Assembly: GCF_009905615.1 (NCBI RefSeq)
Contig: NZ_JAAAKW010000020.1
Location: 1 to 64,000, forward strand
Length of the DNA: 64,000 nt
Source: Pseudomonas sp. SLFW
GTDB taxonomy: Bacteria; Pseudomonadota; Gammaproteobacteria; Pseudomonadales; Pseudomonadaceae
Reading direction: 5' to 3'
The notes under the pieces: model-generated
Told to the model about the DNA's origin: nothing
Database searches by the model: none
Seen by the model: only the letters and a program-made list of their open reading frames with translations
Program-made: the position numbers and the translations under genes
Part shown: positions 24,581 to 34,032 of the stretch, in pieces
Layout of the letters: the number at the start of each line of letters is the position of its first letter
How positions within the stretch are numbered: position 1 is the first letter of the stretch

Positions 24581-26256
24581 GGCTGCACCTCCGCGCTGGC
24601 GGTGCTCGGGGAGGGCACCGGTCTGGCGGCCATCACCGACAGCACGTACTGCTGCGGATCATGCAGCGCCTGCGCGGTGTCCTGGGTGTAATGCAGCAGC
24701 GCCTGGGCCTTGAACGTCAGGACGATGCAGGCGCCGAGCAGCAGCGCGATGGGCATGCATTCATTGCGGCGCAGCGCGGGAGAAGGGCGGTCCTGCGCGG
24801 TCCAGAACCGCTTCATGCCCACGCGCACGAACGCGAACAGCGAAGCCAGCCCCGAGACAATCAGCAGCGAAACCAACGCCCAACTGGCGCCGCGAATGGC
24901 TTCGTCTTTTGCGACATCCAGCCCCAGCGGGTTGAGCAGGGCGCTGATCAGCGTCAGTTTGCCGAGGAACCCCGACAGCGGCGGCATGCCGATGATCAAC
25001 AAGGCGCAGGCGATGAAACTCAGGCCCAGAAACGCCATGGTCCAGGGAATCACCTGACCGACCACGGCCTTCTGTTCGTCATCAAGGTTGGTGCCCGGCA
25101 GCGGGTGCAGCGATTCCATGGCTTTGGGCAGCTGATCGGCGTCGTCTTCCAGCGGGATCTCATTGGCCGAACGCGAACGCTCCACCAGTTCGGCGAGCAG
25201 GAACAGCGCGCTCAGCGCCAGGGTCGAGCTGACCAGATAAAACAGCGCACCCGCCGTCAGGCTCGGTTGCCCGAAGCCGATGGCCGACAGCAGAATCCCG
25301 GCTGACACCAGAATGCTGAGGCTGGCCATGCGCTCCAGGCGCTGGGCCGCGACGATGGAAACCGCCGCCACGGCCAGGGTCGCCATGCCGCCCCAGATCA
25401 GCCAGTCACCACCAAAGAACGCCGACGCACCGGCCTGGCCCGAGAACAGCAGCGTCCACAAACGCAACAAGGTGTAGGCGCCGACCTTGGTCATCAGCGC
25501 GAACAGCGCAGCCACTGGGGCGCTGGCAGCAGAGTAGGCCGGGACCAGCCAGAAGTTCAGCGGCCACATGCCGGCCTTGGCCAGAAAAGCGACCGCCAGA
25601 ATCGCGGCCCCGGCGTGTAACAGTCCCAGATCGGCCTCGGAGACTTGTGGGATTTTGACGGCCAAGTCGGCCAGGTTGAGGGTGCCGGTCACGCCGTAAA
25701 TCAGCGCCGCGCCGATCAGAAACAGCGACGAGGCCAGCAGGTTGATGGTGATGTAATGCAGCCCCGCCGACACCCGCGCACGTCCCGACCCGTGGAGCAT
25801 CAGGCCATACGACGCGGCCAGCAGCACCTCGAAAAACACGAACAGGTTGAACAGATCGGCCGTGAGGAACGCGCCATAGAGGCCCATCAGTTGAATCTGA
25901 AACAGCGCATGAAAACTCGCTCCCGCGCGGTCCCAACGGGCCAACGCGAACAGCAGCGCACAGAAGGCGACGATGCCGGTCAGCACCAGCATCAGCGCCG
26001 ACAAGTGATCGACCACCAGCACGATGCCGAAGGGGGACTCCCAGTTGCCCGGCAAATACACGCCAATCGAACCGGTGGTCCCGGTCTTCTGTACCCACAT
26101 CATCAGCGTGATCGAGATGCCCAGCCCCAGCGCCGTGGACAGCACATTGATCGCGGCCTTGATCGGGCGACGCTTCTCGCCGATCCACAACATCAACGCG
26201 GCGGTCAGCACCGGCAGCAGGATCGGCGCGATGATCAGTTGGTTCATCACGCTCAT
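24577..26256 (-). CDS. mnhD: Mnh/Sha antiporter subunit D
   Basis: Proton-translocating, complex I NuoM/N-like subunit of 559 aa with about fourteen hydrophobic helices. The family helices are visible: LFNLFVFFEVLLAASYGLMLHG (with the conserved Glu), and FLAKAGMWPLNFWLVPAYSAA with the conserved Lys and the following histidine-position region. I start at 26256 (MSVMNQLIIAP), whose ATG overlaps the mnhC stop. The longer in-frame reading upstream to 26547 is an out-of-frame shadow of mnhC. A Glu/Asp-rich loop (EIPLEDDADQLPK) lies before the last helices. Confidence 0.93.
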   Translation of the reverse strand: MSVMNQLIIAPILLPVLTAALMLWIGEKRRPIKAAINVLSTALGLGISITLMMWVQKTGTTGSIGVYLPGNWESPFGIVLVVDHLSALMLVLTGIVAFCALLFALARWDRAGASFHALFQIQLMGLYGAFLTADLFNLFVFFEVLLAASYGLMLHGSGRARVSAGLHYITINLLASSLFLIGAALIYGVTGTLNLADLAVKIPQVSEADLGLLHAGAAILAVAFLAKAGMWPLNFWLVPAYSAASAPVAALFALMTKVGAYTLLRLWTLLFSGQAGASAFFGGDWLIWGGMATLAVAAVSIVAAQRLERMASLSILVSAGILLSAIGFGQPSLTAGALFYLVSSTLALSALFLLAELVERSRSANEIPLEDDADQLPKAMESLHPLPGTNLDDEQKAVVGQVIPWTMAFLGLSFIACALLIIGMPPLSGFLGKLTLISALLNPLGLDVAKDEAIRGASWALVSLLIVSGLASLFAFVRVGMKRFWTAQDRPSPALRRNECMPIALLLGACIVLTFKAQALLHYTQDTAQALHDPQQYVLSVMAARPVPSPSTASAEVQP

Positions 26257-26600
26257 TCGCTGCCCTCCCGACCGTCGACGTGGTCGTTGCCGGTCAGGCC
26301 GCGAGAGGCAAGCAACACCACCAGAAACAGCGCGGTCATGGCGAAGCTGATGACGATGGCGGTGAGCACCAGCGCCTGAGGCAGCGGGTCGGTGTAGTTG
26401 AGCAAGTCTTGAGGCACACCGTCCTTGATGATCGGTTCCTTGCCGATGAACAGGCTGCCCATGCTGAAGATGAACAGGTTGACGCCGTAGGACAGCAGGC
26501 ACAGGCCCATGACCACCTGAAAGGTCCGTGGGCGCAGGATCAGCCACACGCCCGACGCGGCGAGCACGCCGATGGCAATCGCGATGACTTCTTCCATCAC
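26253..26600 (-). CDS. mnhC: Mnh/Sha antiporter subunit C
   Basis: NuoK-like membrane subunit, 115 aa with three helices. The segments GVWLILRPRTFQVVMGLCLLS and ALVLTAIVISFAMTALFLVV are typical of MrpC. Linked to its neighbours by overlapping stop/start codons on both sides. Confidence 0.93.
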   Translation of the reverse strand: MMEEVIAIAIGVLAASGVWLILRPRTFQVVMGLCLLSYGVNLFIFSMGSLFIGKEPIIKDGVPQDLLNYTDPLPQALVLTAIVISFAMTALFLVVLLASRGLTGNDHVDGREGSE

Positions 26601-29545
26601 ATGGCTCCTTGGGAGGTGGCTGGCGCAGGGGTTACGGGCACCGGTTCAATGGGCTGCGGCAGCGACGTCGGGCGATGGCTGCGCACCGATTGGTGGGCCA
26701 GCGCGGTGAGGATCAGCAGGGTCGAACCCACCACCACGGCGTACACGCCGATGTCGAAGAACAGCGCACTCGCCACATGCAGGTCACCGAGGAGCGGCAC
26801 GTGCAAATGCGCGGTGTGGGTGGTCATGAACGGGTAACCCAGGGCCATCGACCCCAGCCCGGTGGCCAGGGCGAAGATCAATCCTGTGCCCATCCAGCGC
26901 AGCGGGCGCAGGCTCATGTGCGCTTCGACCCACTGCGTGCCCGCCACCATGTACTGGAGAATGAAGGCCACCGACATCACCAGCCCGGCGACGAACCCGC
27001 CACCGGGCTGGTTGTGGCCGCGCATGAACAAGTACATCGAGACCACGAACGCCACCGGCAACAGCAGGCGCACCAGCACGGCGGGCACCATCATGAAGCC
27101 CAGCGCGGTGTCCTTGGCGTGACGCGGGTTGACCAGATCCGTGACCACGTCGCGCGCCAACAGGCGTTGCTGCGCGGGCAGGGCGATGCTCTCTTTTGGC
27201 GGACGGAAGCGGCGCAGCAGCGCAAAGACCGTCAATGCAACCACCGCAAGAACGGTGATTTCGCCAAAGGTGTCGAAGCCACGGAAATCCACCAGCATCA
27301 CGTTGACGGCGTTGGTGCCGCCGCCCTGGCTCAGTGCCCGGCTCAAGTAGAACTCGGAGATCGCGTTCGGCGTGGGGCGGGTCAGCATCGCGTAGGACAG
27401 CAACGCCATGCCGCCGCCCACCGCCACGGCGAGGATAAAGTCGCGCACCCGGCGAACCCGCGCGCGACTGCGTGAGCGCGTGGGCGGGGCGACGTTTTCG
27501 TTACGGCGCGGCAGCCAGCGCAGGCCGAGCAGGATCAGTACCGTGGTGACCACTTCCACGGCCAATTGGGTCAGGGCCAGGTCGGGTGCCGAGAACCAGA
27601 CGAAGGTCACACACGTCATCAAACCGCAGACACCGACCATGGTCACGGCCGCGAGCCGGTGGTACTTGGCTTGCCACGCAGCCCCGAGGGCGCAGGCGAT
27701 GGCGATCAACCAGAGCATGACGAACACCCCGGACCCCGGAATTTTAGGCCGGTCGCCCCAGGTCAGGCCGCTGTCGTACATCGGCACGAAGCCCGCCACC
27801 AATGCCACGAACACCATCAAGAACAGCTGGGCTTGTAGGCGACGGGTGGTGAGCACCTCTTCCAGCGCTCGGGCGATGCGCAGTTTGGTGATCAGCACCG
27901 CTTCGAACAGGCGCTTGCCGTTCAGGCGCCCGATCAGCGGGGTCTTTTTGAAACGGTCACGTTTGAAGTGCGGACGCAGGAATAGATACAGGATGATGCC
28001 CGCCGCCATGGCGATCAGGCTCATGATCATCGGGGCGTTCCAGCCGTGCCAGATGGCGAGGCTGTATTCGGGCAACGTGCCGCCGACCACGGGTTGCGCA
28101 GCGGCCGCCAGCAGGGGGCCGACCGACAAGGCGGGAAAAATGCCGACGATCAGGCAGGCCAGCACCAGCAGCTCCACGGGCACCCGCATCCAGCGCGGCG
28201 GTTCATGGGGCGTGTGGGGCAGGTCGGTGGCTTTCGGGCCGAAGAACACGTCCACCGTGAAGCGCAGGGAGTAGGCGACGCTGAAGGTCCCGGCGATGGT
28301 CGCGATCACCGGCAGCGCGGTTTCGACCCAGGCGGTGGAGGTGATGAACACGGTTTCGGCGAAGAACATTTCTTTCGAGAGGAAACCGTTGAGCAGCGGC
28401 ACCCCGGCCATGGCGGCGCTGGCGACCATGGCCAGGGTCGCGGTGTAGGGCATGAGTTTGATCAGGCCGCTGAGTTTGCGAATGTCACGGGTGCCGCTTT
28501 CGTGGTCGATGATCCCGGCGGCCATGAACAGCGAGGCCTTGAAGGTCGCGTGGTTGAGAATGTGAAAGACCGCCGCCACCGCCGCCAGCGGGCTGTTGAG
28601 GCCCAGCAGCAGGGTGATCAGGCCCAGGTGGCTGATGGTGGAATAGGCCAGCAGGCCCTTGAGGTCGGTCTGGAAGATCGCCGAATACGCGCCGATCACC
28701 AGCGTGCAGGCCCCCGCGCCGCTGACGATCCAGAACCATTGTTCACTGCCGGACAACGCAGGCCAAAGCCGCGCCAGCAGGAACACCCCGGCTTTCACCA
28801 TCGTTGCCGAGTGCAGGTACGCCGACACGGGCGTCGGCGCGGCCATGGCGTGGGGCAGCCAGAAATGGAAGGGGAATTGCGCGCTTTTGCTGAGGGCGCC
28901 GATGAGGATCAGGGTCAGCAGAACGGGGTAGAGGGCGTGAGCACGGATGGCGTCGCCCGATGCGAGCACCCGGTCCAGGTCGTAACTGCCGACCACGTGG
29001 CCCAACAGCATGACCCCCACCAGCAGCGCCAGCCCGCCCGCGCCGGTGACCATCAACGCCATGTACGCGCCGCGTCGGGCGTCGGCGCGATGGTGCCAAT
29101 AGCCGATCAACAGGAACGAGAAAACACTGGTCAGCTCCCAGAAAAACACGATCTGAATCAGGTTGCCGGACATCACCAGCCCGAGCATGGCGCCCATGAA
29201 CGCGAGGAAAAACGAGAAAAAGCGCGGCACCGGGTCGTCCGGCGACATGTAATAGCGGGCGTAAAGCGAGACGAGGGTGCCGATCCCCAGCACCAGCATC
29301 GAGAACAGCCAGGCGAATCCGTCCAGACGCAGGACGAAGTTGAGCCCGAGGCTTGGCAGCCAGAAAAACTCTTCGCGTATCACACCGCCGTGAGCGATCT
29401 GCGGATACCACAACGCGACCTGCACCGCACCGATCAGGGCGATCAGGCCAGCCAGGATGGATTCACTGTTGCGAGCGTTGTGCGGCAAAAGCGCCGCCAG
29501 ACAGCTGCCGATGAAAGGCAGAAGCAGTAGAACTATCAGGGACAT
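26597..29545 (-). CDS. mnhA: Mnh/Sha antiporter fused subunit A+B
   Basis: Large subunit, 982 aa. Residues about 1-780 are the MnhA part (NuoL-like), with helices including FFWELTSVFSFLLIGYWHH and SKSAQFPFHFWLPHAMAAPTPVSAYLHSATMVKAG, which contain the conserved Glu, Lys and His of the proton channel. About 825-945 is an MnhB domain (LLLPVAFVVSMYLFMRGHNQPGGGFVAGL). The fused A-B form agrees with P. aeruginosa ShaA and explains why no separate mnhB exists. First gene of the operon. A Pro-rich tail (PQPIEPVPVTPAPATS) ends the protein. Confidence 0.94.
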   Translation of the reverse strand: MSLIVLLLLPFIGSCLAALLPHNARNSESILAGLIALIGAVQVALWYPQIAHGGVIREEFFWLPSLGLNFVLRLDGFAWLFSMLVLGIGTLVSLYARYYMSPDDPVPRFFSFFLAFMGAMLGLVMSGNLIQIVFFWELTSVFSFLLIGYWHHRADARRGAYMALMVTGAGGLALLVGVMLLGHVVGSYDLDRVLASGDAIRAHALYPVLLTLILIGALSKSAQFPFHFWLPHAMAAPTPVSAYLHSATMVKAGVFLLARLWPALSGSEQWFWIVSGAGACTLVIGAYSAIFQTDLKGLLAYSTISHLGLITLLLGLNSPLAAVAAVFHILNHATFKASLFMAAGIIDHESGTRDIRKLSGLIKLMPYTATLAMVASAAMAGVPLLNGFLSKEMFFAETVFITSTAWVETALPVIATIAGTFSVAYSLRFTVDVFFGPKATDLPHTPHEPPRWMRVPVELLVLACLIVGIFPALSVGPLLAAAAQPVVGGTLPEYSLAIWHGWNAPMIMSLIAMAAGIILYLFLRPHFKRDRFKKTPLIGRLNGKRLFEAVLITKLRIARALEEVLTTRRLQAQLFLMVFVALVAGFVPMYDSGLTWGDRPKIPGSGVFVMLWLIAIACALGAAWQAKYHRLAAVTMVGVCGLMTCVTFVWFSAPDLALTQLAVEVVTTVLILLGLRWLPRRNENVAPPTRSRSRARVRRVRDFILAVAVGGGMALLSYAMLTRPTPNAISEFYLSRALSQGGGTNAVNVMLVDFRGFDTFGEITVLAVVALTVFALLRRFRPPKESIALPAQQRLLARDVVTDLVNPRHAKDTALGFMMVPAVLVRLLLPVAFVVSMYLFMRGHNQPGGGFVAGLVMSVAFILQYMVAGTQWVEAHMSLRPLRWMGTGLIFALATGLGSMALGYPFMTTHTAHLHVPLLGDLHVASALFFDIGVYAVVVGSTLLILTALAHQSVRSHRPTSLPQPIEPVPVTPAPATSQGAM

Positions 29546-29705
29546 AGGCTTCTAATCTGCGGAAAAATGTCAAGGATCATACGGTCTGCGTCGTGCATCA
29601 CCAACCGCCAAGATGTCGCAGAATCCTACAAAGACTGTAGGCAGCAGCGTAGTTGACCGCAGATAGTGGCGAAGGTTGATGGCACTCTGTAATGCACCGA
29701 GCCCC

Positions 29706-29966
29706 TGTACCAGTCCGGCTTGCCGACGGACGGACCTTGATCGGCACCGCCGGCAAGCCGTGCTGCCAGGGAGTCCGCGCAAGTCTTGAAGCCGTGCACG
29801 GTCTTCACTGTGGGAGCGAATTCATTCGCGAAGAGCCGGTACATCCGACGCATCTCTAACGCCTGAACGGTCTTTCGCGAATGAATTCGCTCCCACAGGG
29901 CGTTGCCGCGTACAGGCCTTCGTGTGAGCGACACTAACCTCCGTACCAGTCCGGCTTGCCGGCGGC
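29706..29966. repeat. Direct copies of GTACCAGTCCGGCTTGCCG, distinct REP flavour
   Basis: GTACCAGTCCGGCTTGCCG occurs near 29707 and again near 29943. The first copy is paired with an inverted CGGCAAGCCG near 29751. The two copies flank the REP pair at 29808-29899, giving a nested arrangement of two repeat families. Confidence 0.65.
29808..29899. repeat. REP pair (GAATTCATTCGCGAA type)
   Basis: Inverted CTGTGGGAGCGAATTCATTC cores with the internal text GAGCCGGTACATCCGACGCA, nearly the same as the pair beside mnhG. Thus this pair and that one bracket the antiporter operon. Confidence 0.85.
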
Positions 29967-30054
29967 AGGGCCCTCAAAACCGGAGGAAACACCCGCGACG
30001 ATTGGCGCCTTTGCCCATTTAAGCGACAATGCTCGCCAGTTTCCGGAGCGCCCC

Positions 30055-30309
30055 ATGTCTGATTCCATCGAAAGCCTTGCCGTTGACGCGGTCCTCGACG
30101 CGTCCGGCCTCAATTGCCCTGAGCCTGTGATGATGTTGCACCAGAAGGTGCGCGACCTGCCGGCGGGTGGTTTGCTCAAGGTCATCGCGACCGACCCGTC
30201 GACCCAGCGCGACATCCCGAAATTCTGTGTCTTCCTCGACCACGAACTCGTCGAAAAGCAGGCCGCTGACGGCGTTTACTTGTACTGGATCCGCAAGAAA
30301 TCCGCGTAA
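30055..30309 (+). CDS. tusA: Sulfur carrier protein TusA
   Basis: Sulfur-relay protein for tRNA 2-thiouridine synthesis and related sulfur trafficking. 84 aa; the conserved CPxP motif is present as GLNCPEPVMMLH with the persulfide Cys21, and the C-terminal part reads KFCVFLDHEL...YLYWIRKK. The ATG at 30055 matches family length; the in-frame extension upstream to 29956 crosses a repeat and is not coding. In P. aeruginosa tusA also sits close to pdxB, which follows here after 78 bp. Confidence 0.93.
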   Translation: MSDSIESLAVDAVLDASGLNCPEPVMMLHQKVRDLPAGGLLKVIATDPSTQRDIPKFCVFLDHELVEKQAADGVYLYWIRKKSA

Positions 30310-30387
30310 GTCCACCCTTGAAGTGAGCGCAGCGCTGGCCCCCTCGGACACCAGCGCCTACACTGCCGCCACTTCAGGGAGCCCACC

Positions 30388-31536
30388 ATGCGCATCGTTG
30401 CCGACGAAAACATTCCACTGCTTGACGCCTTCTTCTCTGGTTTTGGCGAGATCCGCCGCTACCCCGGACGCACCCTCGACCGCGCAGCGGTGGCCGATGC
30501 CGACATTCTGCTGGTGCGCTCAGTCACCAAAGTCACCCGAGAGCTGCTGGAAGGCACGCCGGTTCGTTTCGTCGGCACCTGCACCATCGGCACCGATCAC
30601 CTCGACCTCGATTACTTCAACGAAGCGGGCATTCAGTGGTCCAGCGCGCCAGGCTGTAACGCCCGGGGCGTGGTGGATTACGTGCTCGGCAGCCTGCTGA
30701 CCCTCGCTGAAATCGAAGGCGCTGACATTGCCCAGCGCACCTATGGCGTGGTGGGCGCGGGGCAGGTCGGTGGTCGGCTGATCAAAGTTTTGCGTGGGCT
30801 GGGCTGGAATGTGCTGGTCTGCGACCCTCCCCGACAGGCAGCCGAAGGCGGCGATTATGTCAGCCTCGACGAGATCATCGCCCGTTGCGACGTCATCAGC
30901 CTGCACACGCCTCTGAATAAAAGTGGCGAGCTGCCAACCTGGCACCTGTTTGACCGCACTCGTCTGGAGTCCCTCAAGCCGGGCGCCTGGCTGATCAATG
31001 CCGCCCGCGGCCCGATCGTGGACAACGCCGCGTTGCGTGAAGTGCTGCTTGAGCGGGAAGACCTGCAAGCCGTGCTGGACGTCTGGGAAGAAGAGCCGCT
31101 CGTCGATGTGGCGCTGGCGGACCTGTGCGTCATCGGCACTCCGCACATTGCCGGTTACAGCCTCGACGGGCGTCAACGCGGCACGGCGCAGATTTACCAG
31201 GCACTGTGCGCGCACCTGGGCCAGCCAGCGACTATCGAGCTGCAAGACTTGCTGCCCAAACCCTGGCTGGCGCAGGTCACCCTAGACGCCAACACTGACC
31301 CCACCTGGGCGCTGAACATGCTGTGCCGGGGCGTCTACGACCCGCGCCGCGACGATGCGGATTTCCGTCGCAGCCTGGTGGGCGATTCATCCAGCCAGCG
31401 ACTGGCCTTCGACGCCCTGCGCAAACACTATCCGCCGCGCCGGGAAATCGAAGGCTTGCGGGTGAGCCTGAACGGCCAGTCCGCAGCCTTGCAGCAGATC
31501 ATTCAGGCGCTGGGTGCGGTGTCGGCCGGCGAGTGA
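30388..31536 (+). CDS. pdxB: Erythronate-4-phosphate dehydrogenase (PdxB)
   Basis: Oxidises 4-phospho-D-erythronate in de novo pyridoxal-phosphate synthesis. 382 aa, about the usual length. It is a D-2-hydroxyacid dehydrogenase with NAD motif GVVGAGQVGGRL (about residue 120). The catalytic set is recognisable as the Arg in NAARGPIVDN, the Glu in WEEEP and the His in GTPHIAGYS. The C-terminal dimerisation domain (about 290-380) separates PdxB from other family members. The start MRIVADENIPLLDAFF is typical. Confidence 0.95.
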   Translation: MRIVADENIPLLDAFFSGFGEIRRYPGRTLDRAAVADADILLVRSVTKVTRELLEGTPVRFVGTCTIGTDHLDLDYFNEAGIQWSSAPGCNARGVVDYVLGSLLTLAEIEGADIAQRTYGVVGAGQVGGRLIKVLRGLGWNVLVCDPPRQAAEGGDYVSLDEIIARCDVISLHTPLNKSGELPTWHLFDRTRLESLKPGAWLINAARGPIVDNAALREVLLEREDLQAVLDVWEEEPLVDVALADLCVIGTPHIAGYSLDGRQRGTAQIYQALCAHLGQPATIELQDLLPKPWLAQVTLDANTDPTWALNMLCRGVYDPRRDDADFRRSLVGDSSSQRLAFDALRKHYPPRREIEGLRVSLNGQSAALQQIIQALGAVSAGE

Positions 31537-31596
31537 TAGGCGTGACTGCAGATACGACGCTCGGGTTGGGCAATCTGCCAAGCCGCACGCAGAAAA

Positions 31597-31619
31597 AACC
31601 CGGCGGGAGGGCCGGGTTT
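31597..31619. terminator. Bidirectional terminator between pdxB and the convergent small gene
   Basis: AACCCGGC pairs with GCCGGGTT across a short loop, flanked by A-rich sequence on the left and TTT on the right, so it can serve both converging genes. Confidence 0.75.
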
Positions 31620-31635
31620 CAAAGGCGTCTGTTCA

Positions 31636-31812
31636 TCAGTCTTGTTTTTCAGGTTTGACCCAATACTTTTCGCATTCCTGACACGCGGCCTGAACCATTT
31701 CTTCAGTAATCAGGACCTGATTCCCGTACTCGTCCAGAACGGCGCCGCCCAGTTGAGATTCGGGCTGGGGCCGTACCACGGGTTCTTGATTGCTGCTGTT
31801 TTGCAAGCTCAT
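31636..31812 (-). CDS. Small conserved-looking protein (58 aa), unknown function
   Basis: A short acidic protein that I recognise only as a frequent Pseudomonas hypothetical. It ends QAACQECEKYWVKPEKQD, with a Cys-x-x-Cys pair that might bind metal or be redox active. The ATG at 31812 is preceded by GGAGACAGGCC. Convergent with pdxB. No signal or membrane segment. Confidence 0.65.
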   Translation of the reverse strand: MSLQNSSNQEPVVRPQPESQLGGAVLDEYGNQVLITEEMVQAACQECEKYWVKPEKQD

Positions 31813-32124
31813 GGCCTGTCTCCTCATCAGGTGGTGCGCTTCAGGTTATCCACGCTCGATGACCGCGCCATGACATCCCTGAACGCTTCAAGCGCGCACG
31901 CTTCAAGCGTCCTTTCAGTGCAACAGATGACGGCGGCAATCGCCAGCCGACCGTTAGACCGATCCACTCTAACCGTCCCTGATTAGCGTCATAACGCGGC
32001 GCTTTAACAGCGTGGACTCCCTTATCCTGACTGGCAGACAGCGACTGAGTTCAGCAAAACACGACGAGCGTACACAGAGGGGCAGGTGTAGGCTCTGCCC
32101 TGAATTTTCCTACAGGTGACTTTC
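31813..32124. other. Intergenic region upstream of the ABC exporter gene
   Basis: About 310 bp with no gene. The direct repeat ACGCTTCAAGCG(C/T) appears twice near 31887-31912. The rest should hold divergent promoters for the small gene and the exporter. Nothing further recognised. Confidence 0.4.
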
Positions 32125-33921
32125 ATGGCTTCTGTGTTTTCCGGTCGTCAGCGGCATGCCCTTCGTCTGGCGCTGCGGATGATCGCGCCGTATCGCAAGC
32201 AGGCCTTTGGCGCTTTGGTGGCGCTGATCGTCACCGCCGCCATCACGTTGTCCATGGGACAGGGCATCAAAATGATGGTCGACAAGGGTTTTCTGACCCG
32301 CTCGCCGGAATTGCTCAACGAAAGCATCGCGCTGTTTATGGTGCTGGTGGTGGCGTTGGCCATCGGCACGTTTACCCGCTTTTATCTGGTGTCGTGGATT
32401 GGCGAGCGGGTGGTGGCCGATCTGCGCAAGCAAGTGTTCGATCACCTGGTCAGCCTGCACCCCGGCTTTTATGAGAACAACCGAAGCTCGGAAATCCAGT
32501 CACGCCTCACTGCTGACACGACGTTGCTGCAATCGGTGATCGGCTCGTCGCTGTCGATGTTCCTGCGCAATGCCCTGATGGTGATTGGTGGCGTGATCCT
32601 GCTGTTTTTCACCAATCCCAAGCTGACCAGCATCGTGGTCGTGGCGTTGCCGCTGGTGGTCGCGCCGATCCTGATTTTCGGGCGACGGGTGCGCAGCCTG
32701 TCGAGGGAAAGCCAGGACCGGGTGGCGGACGTTGGCAGTTACGTGTCGGAAGCGCTGGGACAGATCAAGACGGTTCAGGCCTACAACCATCAGGAACAGG
32801 ACCGACAGCGTTTTTCCCAGACAGCGGAAGGCGCTTTCGAGACGGCGCGTAAGCGGATTCTTCAGCGCTCGTGGCTGATCACTCTGGTCATCGTGCTGGT
32901 GCTCGGTGCCGTGGCGGTGATGCTGTGGGTCGGCGGCATGGACGTCATCGCCGGGCGAATCACCGGGGGCGAGCTGGCGGCGTTCGTGTTCTACAGCCTG
33001 ATCGTTGGCAGCGCGTTCGGCACCCTCAGCGAAGTGATCGGCGAGTTGCAACGGGCCGCCGGCGCAGCGGAGCGCATCACTGAACTGTTGCAGGCCCGCA
33101 GCGAAATCACGCCCCCGAGCAGCGATCTGCTGACCTTGCCGGACCGCGTGAGCGGTCACTTGGCCTTGGAAAATGTCAGCTTTGCCTACCCCTCCCGGCC
33201 TGAGCGTAACGCGGTCGAGGGTTTGAGCCTGACCATTGAAGCGGGTGAGACGTTGGCGTTGGTGGGGCCGTCGGGGGCGGGTAAATCGACGCTGTTCGAC
33301 CTGTTGCTGCGTTTTTATGACCCGCAGCAGGGACGTGTGTTGATAGAGGGTGTGCCGGGTGAGCGTCTCGATCCGTTGGACCTGCGTCGCTGTTTTGCCT
33401 GGGTTTCGCAGACCCCTGCGCTGTTTTTTGGCAGCGTCGAGGACAACATTCGTTATGGCAATCCCGAGGCCAGCGACGAACAGGTCGAAGCAGCGGCGCG
33501 AATCGCTCATGCCCACGAATTCATTCAACTGCTGCCGCAGGGGTATCAGACGCATCTGGGCGATGGCGGAATGGGGTTGTCGGGCGGGCAGCGTCAACGT
33601 CTCGCCATTGCCCGTGCGTTGCTGGCCGACGCGCCAATCCTGTTGCTCGATGAGGCCACCAGCGCGCTGGATGCCCAGAGCGAGCATCTGATCCAGCAAG
33701 CATTACCCACGTTGATGAAAGGTCGCACCACCTTGGTCATCGCTCACCGTCTGGCCACGGTGCAGAACGCTGACCGAATTGCGGTGATGGATCAGGGGAG
33801 GCTGGTAGCCGTGGGCACGCACCGGGAATTGATCGCCAGCAACCCGCTGTATGCGCGGTTGGCGGCGTTGCAGTTCAATGCGGGGATGCAGGCAGATGGA
33901 TTGAGCGCAGGTTCATTGTAG
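32125..33921 (+). CDS. MsbA-like ABC exporter (membrane + ATPase fusion)
   Basis: Half-transporter that works as a homodimer and exports lipid-like or other hydrophobic substrates. In the 598-aa protein, an N-terminal six-helix membrane domain (about residues 20-320; GERVVADLRKQVFDHLVSLHPGFYE is the typical intracellular loop) is followed by an ATPase domain with Walker A GPSGAGKST, signature LSGGQRQRLAIARALL, Walker B ILLLDEATSALD and switch His in VIAHRLATV. The ATG at 32125 has AGGT eight bases upstream; an overlapping GTG at 32116 is less likely. Substrate unknown; the gene stands alone. The true msbA is probably elsewhere. Confidence 0.9.
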   Translation: MASVFSGRQRHALRLALRMIAPYRKQAFGALVALIVTAAITLSMGQGIKMMVDKGFLTRSPELLNESIALFMVLVVALAIGTFTRFYLVSWIGERVVADLRKQVFDHLVSLHPGFYENNRSSEIQSRLTADTTLLQSVIGSSLSMFLRNALMVIGGVILLFFTNPKLTSIVVVALPLVVAPILIFGRRVRSLSRESQDRVADVGSYVSEALGQIKTVQAYNHQEQDRQRFSQTAEGAFETARKRILQRSWLITLVIVLVLGAVAVMLWVGGMDVIAGRITGGELAAFVFYSLIVGSAFGTLSEVIGELQRAAGAAERITELLQARSEITPPSSDLLTLPDRVSGHLALENVSFAYPSRPERNAVEGLSLTIEAGETLALVGPSGAGKSTLFDLLLRFYDPQQGRVLIEGVPGERLDPLDLRRCFAWVSQTPALFFGSVEDNIRYGNPEASDEQVEAAARIAHAHEFIQLLPQGYQTHLGDGGMGLSGGQRQRLAIARALLADAPILLLDEATSALDAQSEHLIQQALPTLMKGRTTLVIAHRLATVQNADRIAVMDQGRLVAVGTHRELIASNPLYARLAALQFNAGMQADGLSAGSL

Positions 33922-33946
33922 GCGTGACCGGGGTGGCGGTCACCGT

Positions 33947-34024
33947 GCTCGCGAAGAGGCCGGTACATCCGACGCATTCTCTGCGTCTGACGCTTTGCTA
34001 TCGCGAGCAAGCTCACTCCTACAG
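33947..34024. repeat. Partly eroded REP pair
   Basis: The right copy is complete (TATCGCGAGCAAGCTCACTCC) but the left has only GCTCGCGAA left. The internal text GAGGCCGGTACATCCGACGCA matches that of other pairs in the window. Confidence 0.7.
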
Positions 34025-34032
34025 ATTCCCGA

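Larger units (their letters stand above)
29546..30054. other. Repeat-filled gap between mnhA and tusA
   Basis: About 510 bp with no gene. It holds the divergent mnh promoter region (29546-29700), a pair of CGGCTTGCCG sequences in inverted order (29714-29760), a REP pair (29808-29899), a further copy of GTACCAGTCCGGCTTGCCG (29943-29961), and the tusA leader. Confidence 0.6.

Noticed and set aside
24577..26547. 656-aa version of MnhD
   Set aside because: The first ~97 residues are an out-of-frame read of mnhC; the start at 26256 overlaps the mnhC stop codon as in the rest of the operon.
28046..29530. 494-aa plus-strand frame inside mnhA
   Set aside because: His/Gln/Gly-rich low-complexity product typical of the antisense of high-GC membrane-protein genes; mnhA is unmistakable on the other strand.
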